Below are positions 25,395 through 35,779 of a stretch of DNA of 64,000 nt, in pieces. The DNA lies in the NCBI GenBank assembly GCA_035489435.1, contig DATHKG010000111.1. One strand, 5' to 3'. The position numbers and the translations under genes are program-made. Source of the DNA: DATHKG01 sp035489435. GTDB lineage: Bacteria; Bacteroidota; Bacteroidia; Chitinophagales; Chitinophagaceae. Numbering within the stretch: position 1 is the stretch's first letter; each line of letters starts with the position of its first letter. The notes beneath the pieces were generated by a model that saw only the letters and a list, made by a program, of their open reading frames with translations, ran no database searches and was not told the DNA's origin.

Positions 25395-28300
25395 TTATAG
25401 ACCCAGGCTCAATCTTATACCCCAGCTCTTAATGCCCGGATTATTAAAGTAATCCAATCCCTGTCCGTTAGCCGGACCTGCAAGGCTGGTTTCCGGATCT
25501 ACTCCAGTATAATCTGTCCATAATTTGGGGTTGTTAGCAAACAGCGTAATCCCCAAATTGGAGATATGCGCTTTTTGCAGCCAGGCCCTTGAGAATTCGT
25601 ATCCCAGGCTTATCTGGCGTATCCTTGCAAAAGATGCGTCTTCAACACTTGCTTCGGCTGGTCCGATAAAACTGCTTCCCACATTTTGCCAGTAGTATTG
25701 ATTATAGGTTGTAGCAACAGTATTTGGTGCTCCTTGCTTGGGAACTTCAGTAACACCGTCTGGCGCAAAATGCACTACGTTTCCGTTAGCATCAAGGTGT
25801 CCTAATATACCGTCAAAAGTAACAGGCATGTTCCTGTTTGATGTTTCAGCAGAAGTTCCGAAGTAAGACATGGCGCCGCGTGTACCGTTCCAAATATCCC
25901 CTCCCTGCCTCACATCAAGCTGGAAACCAAATGTGATGGTTTTATACCTAAGTGTACTGATAGCCGATCCTGTCCAATCGGGATTAATATCTCCAATTGC
26001 CGCGTTCTGGGTACTTACTATCGGCATACCATAACCGTCGTCAGATTTATTGTCATTTATCAATAATGGACTGTTCAAATCATTCGGATCAACGCGTTGG
26101 TAAACGCTGCCATAAATCTGACCAAAAGCTTTGCCTGCGATAGCATCAACTTCACCATTTTGGAAACCCGCTATCAAAACTTTTGGAACACCTTCTGCTA
26201 AAGAAACAACCTCGTTTACGTTACGAGCCCAGTTAAAATTGAGATCCCATTGGAAATCGCTCGTTTTAATGGGTGTAGTGTTCAGCGTAATTTCAAAACC
26301 TTTATTCGTAATGGTTGCTGCGTTCAACAATTGTGAGGCAAATCCGGTTGAATAAGCAATGGGCACGGTAAGAATTACGTCGGTTGATTTGGAGTAATAA
26401 TATGTGGCATTCAGCGTTACCCTGTTTTGTAAAAAACCAAGGTCAGTTCCTATTTCGTACGAGTTCGTTTTCTCTGCTTTCAGGTCCGGATTACCGATAA
26501 CAGAAATAGGTGAGCTATATTGATAACCTGCGTTTCCGTTAATGGGGAATTGAATGCCTGTAGTAAACCCATCATTTATAGTAGCGCCTTTAAAATAGGT
26601 TTGCAACCCCTGGATAGGTGCGTCTTTACCTACCTGGGCAAAAGACGCTCGCAATTTACCATAAGCTAATACATCACCGGTAAGAGCTGGTAGTTTGGTG
26701 AATTCCCAGGCTAAGCTTGCCGAAGGATAAAAGAAGCTATTATTCTTTTCAGGAAGTGTTGAAGAAGTTTCACGACGACCTGTTACCGTGAGGAATAACA
26801 TGTTTTTATAGTCAAGATGTGCTTCTCCGTAAAAAGCCATGGTGCGTTTTCTTTCCTCCAATTCATCATTTGTATAGGAAGAAGCGTTAGACATGTCTAA
26901 AAAATTAGGTAGTACGAAAGTAGATCCATGAGCAAGCCTCGCCTGGTTCCGGAGTGTAAAATAGTTGTGCCCAACTAACAGCGAACCAGAAAAATTATCA
27001 TTGAATGTCTTCTTCAGATTCACTGTGAAATCTGAATTAAACTGCTCGTTATAATAATTGAGGAGGTGAATAGCGCCTGCCGGAAATGCATTCGAATAAA
27101 TATCATACGCATTCTTAGCTTTTTGAGAGTAAATGTCACCACCTAAACGATAATTGAAAGATATCCAATCCGCGGCCTGGTAACCAACTTGTCCAAAACC
27201 ATAGACACGATTAACATCCTCATGAAAAGGAATACGGTTAACGGTCCAGTAGGGATTGTCATACCCGGCCCCGCCCCGGTAGCTCCGTTGTTGCCCGTTC
27301 GGCTGCAAATAAGACGCAGTATTGGATACAGCATCATCTCCCAAACCATAGGAGTTATCGAAGGTTGTAGGCGTACGCAATAATCCAAGCATTATGCTTG
27401 ATGTATTCGAACCTTGTTGAATTTTATCATTAGAAGATCTGACGTAGTTTACCCCTGCAGAAACACTCAGTCTTTCGGTAAGGGCTGATTGACCGCTAAT
27501 GCCTAAAGTTGTTTTGTCGTAGTTGGATGTCGGAATAATTCCTTTTTGATTTACGTTACCTAACGACAATCTGAAACCTGTTTTACTATTTCCTCCGGAC
27601 AAGGCGATATTATTATTAAACGTTTGTCCTGTTTGAAAAAAATCATACGGATCGTAAGCGTAGACCGGAATTTTCGCAGAAGGGTTCGAATTGCCAACTA
27701 TATCTCCATGAGGATCCCAGATATTACTAACACCATCCCATGATAATGTATCGATCGCAGCACCCCATGTTGTTCTTCGGTCCGCATCACCTGTTGGTCC
27801 CTGGTAAATACCGCTGCCCCCCTGCGCGTACAGGGTTTGCCGTCCTGGTAGTTGACTGACCCTGTCAAAAGTTACTGAGGAATTAAATGAAACGCTTACA
27901 CCTTTTTTACCAGAACCACCTTTTTTGGTGGTGATGATCAATGCTCCGCTTGCTGCCTGTATTCCATATAACGCAGTAGCTGCAGGTCCCTTCAATAATG
28001 TTACTGATTCAACATCGGCAGGATTAATATCAACTCCGCGATTGGTAGGCTGAACGCCACCGGTAAGATTACTATTAGCTCCAGATACATTCGCTGTTGC
28101 AGATGTTGCATCATAGTTGTTAATAGAGTTGTCGATAGGCACGCCATCAACAATCATTAATGGTTGGTTATTACCTGTTACAGAAGTTACTCCACGTAAC
28201 CGCATATAAGTGCCACTACCAGGCTCACTTCCACTATTGATAACCGTTAGCCCCGAAGCTTTTCCATTAAGTTCACTTAACACGTTTCCTGTACCGGATT

Positions 28301-28691
28301 TATTAATCTGATCATCATTAATAACCTGCGTTGCTGTTGCTAATTGTCTTTTTTCTCTCTTAATCCCTAATGCCGTTACCACAACTTCGTTTAGCGTGTT
28401 GGAAGCTGGTTGGAGAGTGATAGTAAATTCGGTGGTATTAGATACCTCAATGTTTTTTGGATCATATCCTACAGCGCTTACTGTAAGATTTGTATTGGGC
28501 GGAACACTTAGCCGAAACGATCCATCCGACGTAGCCATTGTTCCTTTTTTTGCTCCTTTAAAACTTACAGAAGCACCGGGGATAGGAACCCCGAATGAAT
28601 CAACTACTTTACCCGTAATTTCCCGATTCTGCGCATTTGCTAACATACTGTAGATGATCGACAGCACTAGCAACGTTAAAAACTTTCTCAT
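25395..28691 (-). CDS. SusC/RagA TonB-dependent outer-membrane receptor
   Basis: A 1098-residue transporter with a signal peptide (MRKFLTLLVLSIIYSMLANAQ), a carboxypeptidase-regulatory-like domain (about 23-105, REITGKVVDSFGVPIPGASV), the TonB-box-like region (LNEVVVTALGIKREKR), a plug domain (about 115-255, with QPLMIVDGVPIDNSI and LLKGPAATALYGIQAASGALI) and a long beta-barrel ending in WGIRLSLGL with its terminal aromatic/hydrophobic pattern. It imports ligands with the downstream SusD. Unlike the receptor at 50.7 kb it lacks an STN domain, so it is not expected to signal through a FecR. Confidence 0.95.
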   Translation of the reverse strand: MRKFLTLLVLSIIYSMLANAQNREITGKVVDSFGVPIPGASVSFKGAKKGTMATSDGSFRLSVPPNTNLTVSAVGYDPKNIEVSNTTEFTITLQPASNTLNEVVVTALGIKREKRQLATATQVINDDQINKSGTGNVLSELNGKASGLTVINSGSEPGSGTYMRLRGVTSVTGNNQPLMIVDGVPIDNSINNYDATSATANVSGANSNLTGGVQPTNRGVDINPADVESVTLLKGPAATALYGIQAASGALIITTKKGGSGKKGVSVSFNSSVTFDRVSQLPGRQTLYAQGGSGIYQGPTGDADRRTTWGAAIDTLSWDGVSNIWDPHGDIVGNSNPSAKIPVYAYDPYDFFQTGQTFNNNIALSGGNSKTGFRLSLGNVNQKGIIPTSNYDKTTLGISGQSALTERLSVSAGVNYVRSSNDKIQQGSNTSSIMLGLLRTPTTFDNSYGLGDDAVSNTASYLQPNGQQRSYRGGAGYDNPYWTVNRIPFHEDVNRVYGFGQVGYQAADWISFNYRLGGDIYSQKAKNAYDIYSNAFPAGAIHLLNYYNEQFNSDFTVNLKKTFNDNFSGSLLVGHNYFTLRNQARLAHGSTFVLPNFLDMSNASSYTNDELEERKRTMAFYGEAHLDYKNMLFLTVTGRRETSSTLPEKNNSFFYPSASLAWEFTKLPALTGDVLAYGKLRASFAQVGKDAPIQGLQTYFKGATINDGFTTGIQFPINGNAGYQYSSPISVIGNPDLKAEKTNSYEIGTDLGFLQNRVTLNATYYYSKSTDVILTVPIAYSTGFASQLLNAATITNKGFEITLNTTPIKTSDFQWDLNFNWARNVNEVVSLAEGVPKVLIAGFQNGEVDAIAGKAFGQIYGSVYQRVDPNDLNSPLLINDNKSDDGYGMPIVSTQNAAIGDINPDWTGSAISTLRYKTITFGFQLDVRQGGDIWNGTRGAMSYFGTSAETSNRNMPVTFDGILGHLDANGNVVHFAPDGVTEVPKQGAPNTVATTYNQYYWQNVGSSFIGPAEASVEDASFARIRQISLGYEFSRAWLQKAHISNLGITLFANNPKLWTDYTGVDPETSLAGPANGQGLDYFNNPGIKSWGIRLSLGL

Positions 28692-29571
28692 AAATCTTAT
28701 TTAGTTTTTAAAAAGCGAGATGGTGAATGTGTAAGACAATTACATACCGAATGCTTACACATCGCCGTCGATGAATAAACAGTGCTGTATACAGGTGCCA
28801 TCGGTAGATATAGTCAATAACCGTAGATATAGTCAATAACCATTACTGCCGTACATGACCCGTCCATAGCCAGTCGGCTAAAGAATGCATGTCAACACAT
28901 TCAATTGTTTGTGGAAGATGTCTCATGGTTAGAAAGTATTGTAATACAAATACTTTCACTTTAGGGAGCTCTAATCCGCGGTTGTTAATTGGGGCTTAAA
29001 TTCAACCACGTGATAAGTTGGGCGTTTTTACCCACTTTGAAAGACAACTAAGATTATCCTTTTGTTGCATTTCAGTTAAAAAAATATTAAAAATTAATAT
29101 CCGATCTGTTTTTTTCCTTTCCATTTTATTTTACCCGGTAAACGGCCAATGCCTGATTTCCGTAATGTATAGTTTGTGCAGCTCTAAATTCACTTTAAAG
29201 AGCTGATTCTCTCTACTTTTTCTTGTTTTTATCCAGGTTAACGGGAGTTGAAATAAGAGTTGCGAATAAAGATGGTACAATTGCGGATCGGCTAAGCTCA
29301 ATATTCATGGTAGCCGCTAAAACAAAGCGGTCACCGATAGTTCCAACGACTTTCTATTGGCTGCTCCCTTGCAATTACTACCACTGGAAACATCATAAGA
29401 AAGGCCACCGGTCCAGCTTTTAGATTCAATTCCGATATAAGTAATAACAGCACTTCAGACGATAATAGCTTACGATGTTCAGGCGGAGTTAGTTTGTCTC
29501 CATCTGCAGGTATTTGCTGAAGTAAGCATCCCATGGCAGAAAACGAGGAAAAAAAAGATATTTTAGCGTTT
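28692..29571. other. Long divergent intergenic region upstream of SusC
   Basis: About 880 bp without a convincing gene. It holds the 19-bp direct duplication at 28804-28841. Short frames at 29018-29206 and 29223-29423 lack recognisable domains. The stretch at 29240-29540 may contain gene debris in more than one frame. Confidence 0.4.
28804..28841. repeat. Perfect 19-bp tandem duplication upstream of SusC
   Basis: GTAGATATAGTCAATAACC is repeated head to tail at 28804-28822 and 28823-28841, 113-150 bp upstream of the SusC start. It could be a regulator site or a slippage product. Confidence 0.85.
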
Positions 29572-30777
29572 ATGAAATATCTGGGTTTGGTGTTGTTGTT
29601 GGCATCCGTAAATACAACGATGGGCCAGCGAACGCTTATTAAAGTAAACGCCGGTAGCTACTCAAGGTTTGAAACCGTTGTTGAAGCAGCGCTATCCAAA
29701 CCGTTGGGAAAATCGGACAATTATAAAATAGTGAACATTGAAAACGGATCGAGTTCCGCGGTGGAACAATTCTCCGATACCAGGATACTCTTCATCCTGC
29801 CAGACAGCCTGGAACCGCAACAGTCAGCCACCTATGAACTGGTACGCGTAAAACCCCGTAAGCCTGCAAATCTGCCTGTCCAGGTGATCAGGAGTGATAA
29901 GGGTTTAAAAATAATGGTAAACAATAAAAATCTGCTATACTACAACACAGCATTGGTGCGACCCCCAACAGAATTCCCAGATATCTATTCCAGGAGCGGA
30001 TTCATACACCCTTTGTATACGCCTGCCGGAAAAATACTGACTGACGACTTTCCAAAAGGACATGCCCATCAACATGGGATCATGATGGCGTGGGTTAATA
30101 CGCTTTATAAAAACCAGCCTCATGATTTTTGGAATCAGCATACAAAAACAGGCAATGTAGAACATCTTAAAGTTGAAAGTATCGATAAAGGTCCGGTGAC
30201 TACCCGCATAACCCTGTGGTTAAGACATTATACAAACACCGGTGAAGAAGTCCTCAATGAGAAATGGACGATGACAGTTTATCCTTTTGATAGCTATTTT
30301 CTGTTTGACATCCGCTCGGTTCAGCTTAACAGCTCCAAAGACACCCTCTACCTCAATAAATATCACTACGGGGGTATGTCGTTTAGAGGGAGCAGGCAAT
30401 GGAATAAGGATGACTCTGCAAACTATCGTTATCAATGGCATATCAATACCGATACTCAGGCCGATATCAAATCCGCTGATGGAACCAGGGCCTCTTACGT
30501 GTCAGCTTCAGGGCGTATTGATGGTGTCCCTGGAGGAGTAACCGTAATCGGATTTCCGTCGAACTATAACTATCCGCAACCTATAAGGGTTCATCCTGTA
30601 ATGCCTTACTGGTGTTTCGCGCCAACTGCTTTGGGCGCCTTTACAATCAACCCTTCCGAAAGGCTTGTGTCGACATATCGTTATTATGTGCACAACAATG
30701 ATCCGGACAATAATCGAATACAGCAATTAAATAATGATATCGTGCATCCGGTTGAAGTAACAGTACTTGCGAAATAA
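29572..30777 (+). CDS. PmoA-like (DUF6807) secreted protein
   Basis: The ATG at 29572 gives a clean signal peptide (MKYLGLVLLLASVNTTMGQ) and 401 residues; an ATG 13 codons upstream adds only charged residues. The sequence has RSGFIHPLYTPAGKILTDDFPKGHAHQHGIMMAW, the signature block of the methane-oxygenase PmoA/DUF6807 family, followed by a beta-rich body. Despite the family name these are not methane oxygenases. In Bacteroidota they usually occur with sugar-use genes. The His-rich GHAHQHG may bind metal or substrate. Periplasmic or outer location is expected. Confidence 0.82.
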   Translation: MKYLGLVLLLASVNTTMGQRTLIKVNAGSYSRFETVVEAALSKPLGKSDNYKIVNIENGSSSAVEQFSDTRILFILPDSLEPQQSATYELVRVKPRKPANLPVQVIRSDKGLKIMVNNKNLLYYNTALVRPPTEFPDIYSRSGFIHPLYTPAGKILTDDFPKGHAHQHGIMMAWVNTLYKNQPHDFWNQHTKTGNVEHLKVESIDKGPVTTRITLWLRHYTNTGEEVLNEKWTMTVYPFDSYFLFDIRSVQLNSSKDTLYLNKYHYGGMSFRGSRQWNKDDSANYRYQWHINTDTQADIKSADGTRASYVSASGRIDGVPGGVTVIGFPSNYNYPQPIRVHPVMPYWCFAPTALGAFTINPSERLVSTYRYYVHNNDPDNNRIQQLNNDIVHPVEVTVLAK

Positions 30778-30941
30778 ATAATTTATATGATCTGATGTCA
30801 TCATTCAGCCCAATCAAACAATTTCCAATCGATCAATTGTAAAAACTCTCTTACTCAAAAGGTTTATTTGATATAGTTTGAGGATATACGTTATGGCTTG
30901 CTGTTTAAACCCGTACTACGATTTTTTATTCCGGCAACAGA

Positions 30942-31790
30942 ATGGTATGGTCCAAATACTGCTTTTACCGGAATATCAGGTTTCGTCTCATCGAGGATCA
31001 CAATATAATAAGAGTTTCCACCAGGCATCACCCTCACCACAATGTGGCCTTGCTGACTTTTGTAGACACGTTCGATAATGGGGAGGTATCCGGTCAAGGT
31101 GGATGGCTGGACAGCATGACGATAGCTGTGAACGGGAATAACTATACAGATATTCATAGTATTCTGATTTCTAAAGATGGGAAACTGATTTATGATAAGT
31201 ATTTCAATGGGTGGACAAATGATTCCATTCACGATTCCCGATCGGCCTTTAAATCCATTACCAGCATCCTCAACATCACACTCAAAGGCGTGTACTCCAA
31301 CACCAATGCTATTGGCGCAAGAGTAAGTATAAAAAGCAATGGCAAATGGCAATACCGTTGGATCGAGAGTAGCTCCGGATATCTTGGCCAGAATAGTTTT
31401 GCAGCCGAGTTTGGACTCGGATCTGCCATAATTATCGATAGTATTATTGTGCGATGGCCGTCGGGCATTGAGCAATCCTTATCAAACCTTTCGAAAAATC
31501 AATTTCTCACAATTACCGAGATTTCCAAACCTACCGGCACTAACGATCTCCAGTACACGAAAGTTAAAGTATATCCTAAACCGGCTTCCGGCAAAACATA
31601 CTTGATGTTCCCAGCCAACAGGATGATCCGGTCGAATTTGATTTCAGTGTATGATGCTTCTGGCAAGATGTTCCGGCGGACCATCACCTCCCTGGGAAAT
31701 GGAAATTACTCGATTGATCTCTCAGGGTTGTCTGCAGGGATTTATTGGATTGAGCTGAAAGAGAAAACAATAAATCTGCGGGAAAGATAG
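30942..31790 (+). pseudogene. Chimeric relic: beta-lactamase start, ASPIC/UnbV domain and Por sorting domain
   Basis: One open frame of 282 residues joins unrelated pieces. Residues about 55-105 (WLDSMTIAVNGNNYTDIHSI, then DSRSAFKSITSI with the S-x-x-K motif) look like the N-terminal part of a class C beta-lactamase/serine hydrolase. It switches abruptly to LKGVYSNTNAIGARVSIKSN and SSSGYLGQNSFAAEFGLGSA, an ASPIC/UnbV domain of FG-GAP proteins, and ends with a type IX sorting domain (VKVYPKPASGKTYLMF to GIYWIELKE). There is no signal peptide. It is probably a non-functional fusion left by deletion. Confidence 0.6.
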
Positions 31791-31834
31791 TGGTGATTAA
31801 AAGGTAAAAGATCTTAGCTGAAATCCTTTACAGG

Positions 31835-31930
31835 AACGGGTTTTATTGAATTATTTGATTTATCAGGCTGGGCAATCCAGACGCTCGTAAGGAATGTTAT
31901 TGGAGACTTGAAGACGACACTTTATACGCA
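31835..31930 (+). pseudogene. Fragment of a second Por sorting domain
   Basis: In one frame the sequence reads GFIELFDLSGWAIQTLVRNV and IGDLKTTLYT, resembling the middle of a type IX (Por) secretion C-terminal domain. There is no start codon or intact domain, so it is a relic adjoining the chimeric gene. Confidence 0.45.
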
Positions 31931-32057
31931 TTGCGGGCAGCACCACTACCACACAACGGGCTATTGATGTTTCAAAATGCTCATGTTTGTTTGCTGTTAG
32001 GTTACTGGTTGAACAAAGTAAATCGACTAGATTTGAAAAACTCAATTTGAACCTTCA

Positions 32058-32453
32058 ATGAGAATCAGAAACCTCGTCGATCTGTTTACTATACTTCCTG
32101 AAGATGAAAAAATAATTGTCGATGTGTTGCGACAGATAATTATTGAAACAATTCCGGAATATTGCCGGGAGAAAATATCATACAATGTTCCATTTTTTTA
32201 TGGCAACAAGGGAATATGCATTGTTTGGCCGTCCACTGTTCCGAGGGGAGGTATCAAAAAAGGAGTTCTTTTAGGGTTTTGGCATGGGAACAAACTAAAT
32301 GACCGCGATCGCTTTCTGACCCATGGCACCAATAAGCAAGTCTTTTATAAGATATACCAAACCCCAGAGGAGATTGATGAAAAACCAATAAAAAAACTAT
32401 TAAAAGAAGCGATCAGATTAGACGGCACTTTCAAGAATAAATTTCCAGGATAA
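32058..32453 (+). CDS. DUF1801 domain protein
   Basis: A 131-residue cytoplasmic protein. It shows the DUF1801 pattern: an N-terminal helix ending in VDVLRQIIIETIPEYCREKISYNVPFFY, then a beta-rich part (GICIVWPSTVPRGGIKKGVLLGFWHG) and a C-terminal KLLKEAIRLD helix. The family is widespread and of unknown function. It converges with the next gene, the stop codons being 5 bp apart. Confidence 0.75.
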   Translation: MRIRNLVDLFTILPEDEKIIVDVLRQIIIETIPEYCREKISYNVPFFYGNKGICIVWPSTVPRGGIKKGVLLGFWHGNKLNDRDRFLTHGTNKQVFYKIYQTPEEIDEKPIKKLLKEAIRLDGTFKNKFPG

Positions 32454-32458
32454 CATTA

Positions 32459-35400
32459 TTACCTAATAACAAACCTGTCAATTAGTTTCATTGTTCCAGT
32501 ATTTCCTTTCTGACTGATAATTATACCAACCTGGTATTTCCCCTTTTTAAGTGGGCTTTTTGAAATTTTCGCAAGGAAACCGCTATTATCAAGATTGAAT
32601 TTGGTTTTAAAATGCGCAGTTACATCTGGTGTGGAATTGGGCTCTGTGTCGGAAACATAAATATTGTCATCGCTTTTGAGAACAATTTTAACAATGCTCT
32701 CACTTACATTATCTACTCTTTGCACTGCCCAACCCGATATTGTTATAAATGCCTCGTTATCATCTACCGAATCTATTCCCAGGAAAAAATCCTGGGCAGG
32801 CGGCAGGGAGGTGATGACTACAGGAGTAAATGCATCAGGATATCCAAACTTGATCGTTTCATTCATGGAGACAAAACCATGTTGATTTTCTCCATATTTT
32901 TTTTCGACACCAATGCTATAGATCCCTTTGGGTAATTTATCTTTCGGAATTTCTGCAAAGAAGCCGCTGAATTCGAATAGAGGGTTTTTAAAATTAGTAC
33001 TTACATCCGTTCGTTTACGTTTGTCTGGGGTGATCCTATAGGTTCCTTCTTTACTCTGAAGGATTAAAGATGTGGTCGACGTCCTGGTATCTTCATTGTC
33101 TGCAACAGCCCACCCTGCAAGTGTTATATGATCGTCAGATTCTTTAACGAAGTCAAAATTAGCTTTTGTGTTGTTTTTATCAATGAATGACAAATTAACC
33201 GGGTCAATTTTTTCAATTTTAAGGGGGGCTATTACCTGAATGTTGTAATCAGTATAGTTCACTATTTTTTTTCCTCCATTTGTATCATAGATCGCTATGC
33301 CAACCTGATATGAACCACCAGGCAGCAACGATCTGCTTACAGTTGAGGTGAACCCCGAATTCACGAGGTCCTTTTTTTCAAAAACTACCCAAAGATCTTC
33401 CCGGGGGACATTAACTGTTGGTAATTCATACAATTTATTGGCCGAACGTAACACGATTTTGGTCACCAATTTGCGATTATCTGCCTTCTCAAGAAAGGCC
33501 CATCCCCTTATTATGAAAAACTGACCATGGGTGTCGATATTTTCAATATTATACCGGAATGGTTCCTGCCCGGACATTTCAGATCTGATTACAGTCGGTT
33601 TATATTTAGACTGATGAAGCATGTCAACAATGCTCAAACTATCTGCAATTTTCCTGGCAGCTGATTTACTGCTAAGATCATAAAAGGTATTCACAATCTT
33701 ATAGTTCTTCACAAAGCCCGGATTCAAAGAATCTGCTTCTATACGAATTTTTCTTACAGGCGTATTTAAAACGCCTCCATCAAGCATTAGCAATTTAAAT
33801 TCAAGCTCATTATCTATAAATTTATTCAACACCACCCCATTTTCTATTATAGGTTTAATCACTTTGTAAGTCCTAACCTCTCCGTTTTCAAGTGTAATTG
33901 TTATTTTTAACAGGGGAGGAATAAAAAACAAACGCTTAAGCATGCCCGGGAAATCGTATTTCACTAACAGTCTTGAATACTGAAATCCTTGATTTGCTTT
34001 AATCAGAACATCCTCTCCCATTTTTGCATCGATGATTTCCTGTTCATCCCGCGGGATAAGCTTGTCTGGAGTAACTTTTCTTTTTAATATCAGATCCCCT
34101 TCATACTCGCCTGCAACATCGTAATGCGTGAGGATCGCCAATTTGGTTTTCGATTCATCAAAATAAGGAAACCTGCCATCAATGCTTGTTAGATCGAATA
34201 ATATATAGTCGGGTGCTTCGTTTGAAGTATACTTGGTATAATTGAGGTTATCAAGATACTTTCCGTATGCAGAATAAGATTGAATGACCGGTCGGGGATT
34301 ATAACGCAGACCATTAAAGTATATCTTTGAAATCTCAGAGGGAACTACATCTACTGAATGACTCCCTATGATTTTCTTTAAGTCATTGGTTCTTGAAGTC
34401 AACAGTTTGGAATCTTCAACGGCTTCGTTGTAATTCATTAATCCCTGAAAGTAGTTTTTAATTTCCCCGATTTTAATTGGTATAATGGACATTGTTAAAA
34501 TGCGGGTATAAGGTCGATAGTTTCCCGGAATGGTATTTACGGCCCAAAAAGAAATGGCCAGTACCAACCAGCAGCAAAATGCAGCCATTTTTCGTTGAAA
34601 TCCTTCATGGCTAAACAGGTAAAATAAAGGCATGATCAGGCAAATGCCTTTGAAAAAAACGAATATATGGCTATCAGATCTTACAAATCCGCTTTTAAAT
34701 AAAATGAATACACTCAGGCCAATAATACCGTAAATAAAAAATTGATCGATTTCCGCCACAAAGCTTTTTTTGCGTATAGATAAAATCAATAACCAGAGTA
34801 TGTAAATCCCGGCAATGAGAACAGCAACCATCGCTGAATAAGTGAAAATCTCATAGGTAGGCCTTATTTCCATAAACATGGCATCATTATAACCATCGAT
34901 CAGTTCCAGGGCTCCTACCACATACCCTTTCAGATCTACCAGTAGCAGCTTTGAACTTAGCCACAGGCTGAAAATATAGACACCCGCAATTACAGCAACA
35001 GACGGGACACTTATTTTTTTTCGAATTCCTGAGTAACCAATGGTCATTAAAAAGACAATAACTGCCACAATTCCGAAACTCACTTTAAAATAAAAACAAA
35101 TCAACGATAGGACTCCGGCGTGCAGTAAAAAGCCAGGATTTTTGGGTTGTTTTATAAACGAAAACAGAAAGTAAAGGAAAAAGAAAAAATGCCACTGATA
35201 TATTCCTTCATACATCGCAGTCATGAAACTCAAAAAAATAAAAATGGCAAGACCATAACTAAACCGCTTCTTTAAAACATCTTTCAGAATAAAATAAATT
35301 ACCAACAGAAAGTATATATCAAATATAAGATACACAAACAGGTTTACTGAAATGGGATAGCGTGAATGGAGAACTCCGAGCGGTCCATAAGTAAAAAGAA

Positions 35401-35572
35401 AATCTTTCCCATGAATAAAATGATCCTTGTGAGCCAGATGCAGAGCAATATTCCAGGAGTTATCCAGACCTGCCTCGGGAAGAGTATAAAAGTAATTTGG
35501 GAAAATAAGGAAAATGAAAAAGGCTAAAAATAGATACGGTACATATAATTGGATTTTTCTGTAGTCAACCAT
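32459..35572 (-). CDS. Large multi-pass membrane protein with beta-rich C-terminal domains
   Basis: The ATG at 35572 gives about 1037 residues; an ATG eight codons upstream is possible. The N-terminal half has about eleven membrane segments (to about residue 350) with LPEAGLDNSWNIALHLAHKD in an early loop, like GT-C-type glycosyltransferase or polymerase membrane proteins, though I cannot identify a catalytic family. The C-terminal half (about 400-1037) holds three similar blocks, each with an I-x-G-W-A-pattern (FIIRGWAFLEK, ITLAGWAVADNE, ITISGWAVQRVD), probably repeated beta-sandwich domains. The product is likely involved in surface polysaccharide handling, which is inference only. Confidence 0.6.
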   Translation of the reverse strand: MVDYRKIQLYVPYLFLAFFIFLIFPNYFYTLPEAGLDNSWNIALHLAHKDHFIHGKDFLFTYGPLGVLHSRYPISVNLFVYLIFDIYFLLVIYFILKDVLKKRFSYGLAIFIFLSFMTAMYEGIYQWHFFFFLYFLFSFIKQPKNPGFLLHAGVLSLICFYFKVSFGIVAVIVFLMTIGYSGIRKKISVPSVAVIAGVYIFSLWLSSKLLLVDLKGYVVGALELIDGYNDAMFMEIRPTYEIFTYSAMVAVLIAGIYILWLLILSIRKKSFVAEIDQFFIYGIIGLSVFILFKSGFVRSDSHIFVFFKGICLIMPLFYLFSHEGFQRKMAAFCCWLVLAISFWAVNTIPGNYRPYTRILTMSIIPIKIGEIKNYFQGLMNYNEAVEDSKLLTSRTNDLKKIIGSHSVDVVPSEISKIYFNGLRYNPRPVIQSYSAYGKYLDNLNYTKYTSNEAPDYILFDLTSIDGRFPYFDESKTKLAILTHYDVAGEYEGDLILKRKVTPDKLIPRDEQEIIDAKMGEDVLIKANQGFQYSRLLVKYDFPGMLKRLFFIPPLLKITITLENGEVRTYKVIKPIIENGVVLNKFIDNELEFKLLMLDGGVLNTPVRKIRIEADSLNPGFVKNYKIVNTFYDLSSKSAARKIADSLSIVDMLHQSKYKPTVIRSEMSGQEPFRYNIENIDTHGQFFIIRGWAFLEKADNRKLVTKIVLRSANKLYELPTVNVPREDLWVVFEKKDLVNSGFTSTVSRSLLPGGSYQVGIAIYDTNGGKKIVNYTDYNIQVIAPLKIEKIDPVNLSFIDKNNTKANFDFVKESDDHITLAGWAVADNEDTRTSTTSLILQSKEGTYRITPDKRKRTDVSTNFKNPLFEFSGFFAEIPKDKLPKGIYSIGVEKKYGENQHGFVSMNETIKFGYPDAFTPVVITSLPPAQDFFLGIDSVDDNEAFITISGWAVQRVDNVSESIVKIVLKSDDNIYVSDTEPNSTPDVTAHFKTKFNLDNSGFLAKISKSPLKKGKYQVGIIISQKGNTGTMKLIDRFVIR

Positions 35573-35779
35573 GATGTATACTTTAAAAATCTGCAATATA
35601 AACGTTCTGTAACTACCGACAATAAGTAGCTGGTTTGAATGAGTATAATTCTAACTGACCAGTTTTTTAAATACGACTACTTTAGAATGACAAGAAAATA
35701 ATCAAGAATTGCTATTTTCTTACCAACTTTGTTAACCACTTTCATGATTATATCACCTCTAAAAAAAGGAGCGTCTATT

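Noticed and set aside
30891..31475. A 194-codon minus-strand frame opposite the chimeric gene
   Set aside because: The plus strand there encodes recognisable hydrolase, ASPIC and sorting-domain sequence, so the minus frame is a shadow. Its last 50 codons, outside that overlap, could be debris but match nothing I know.
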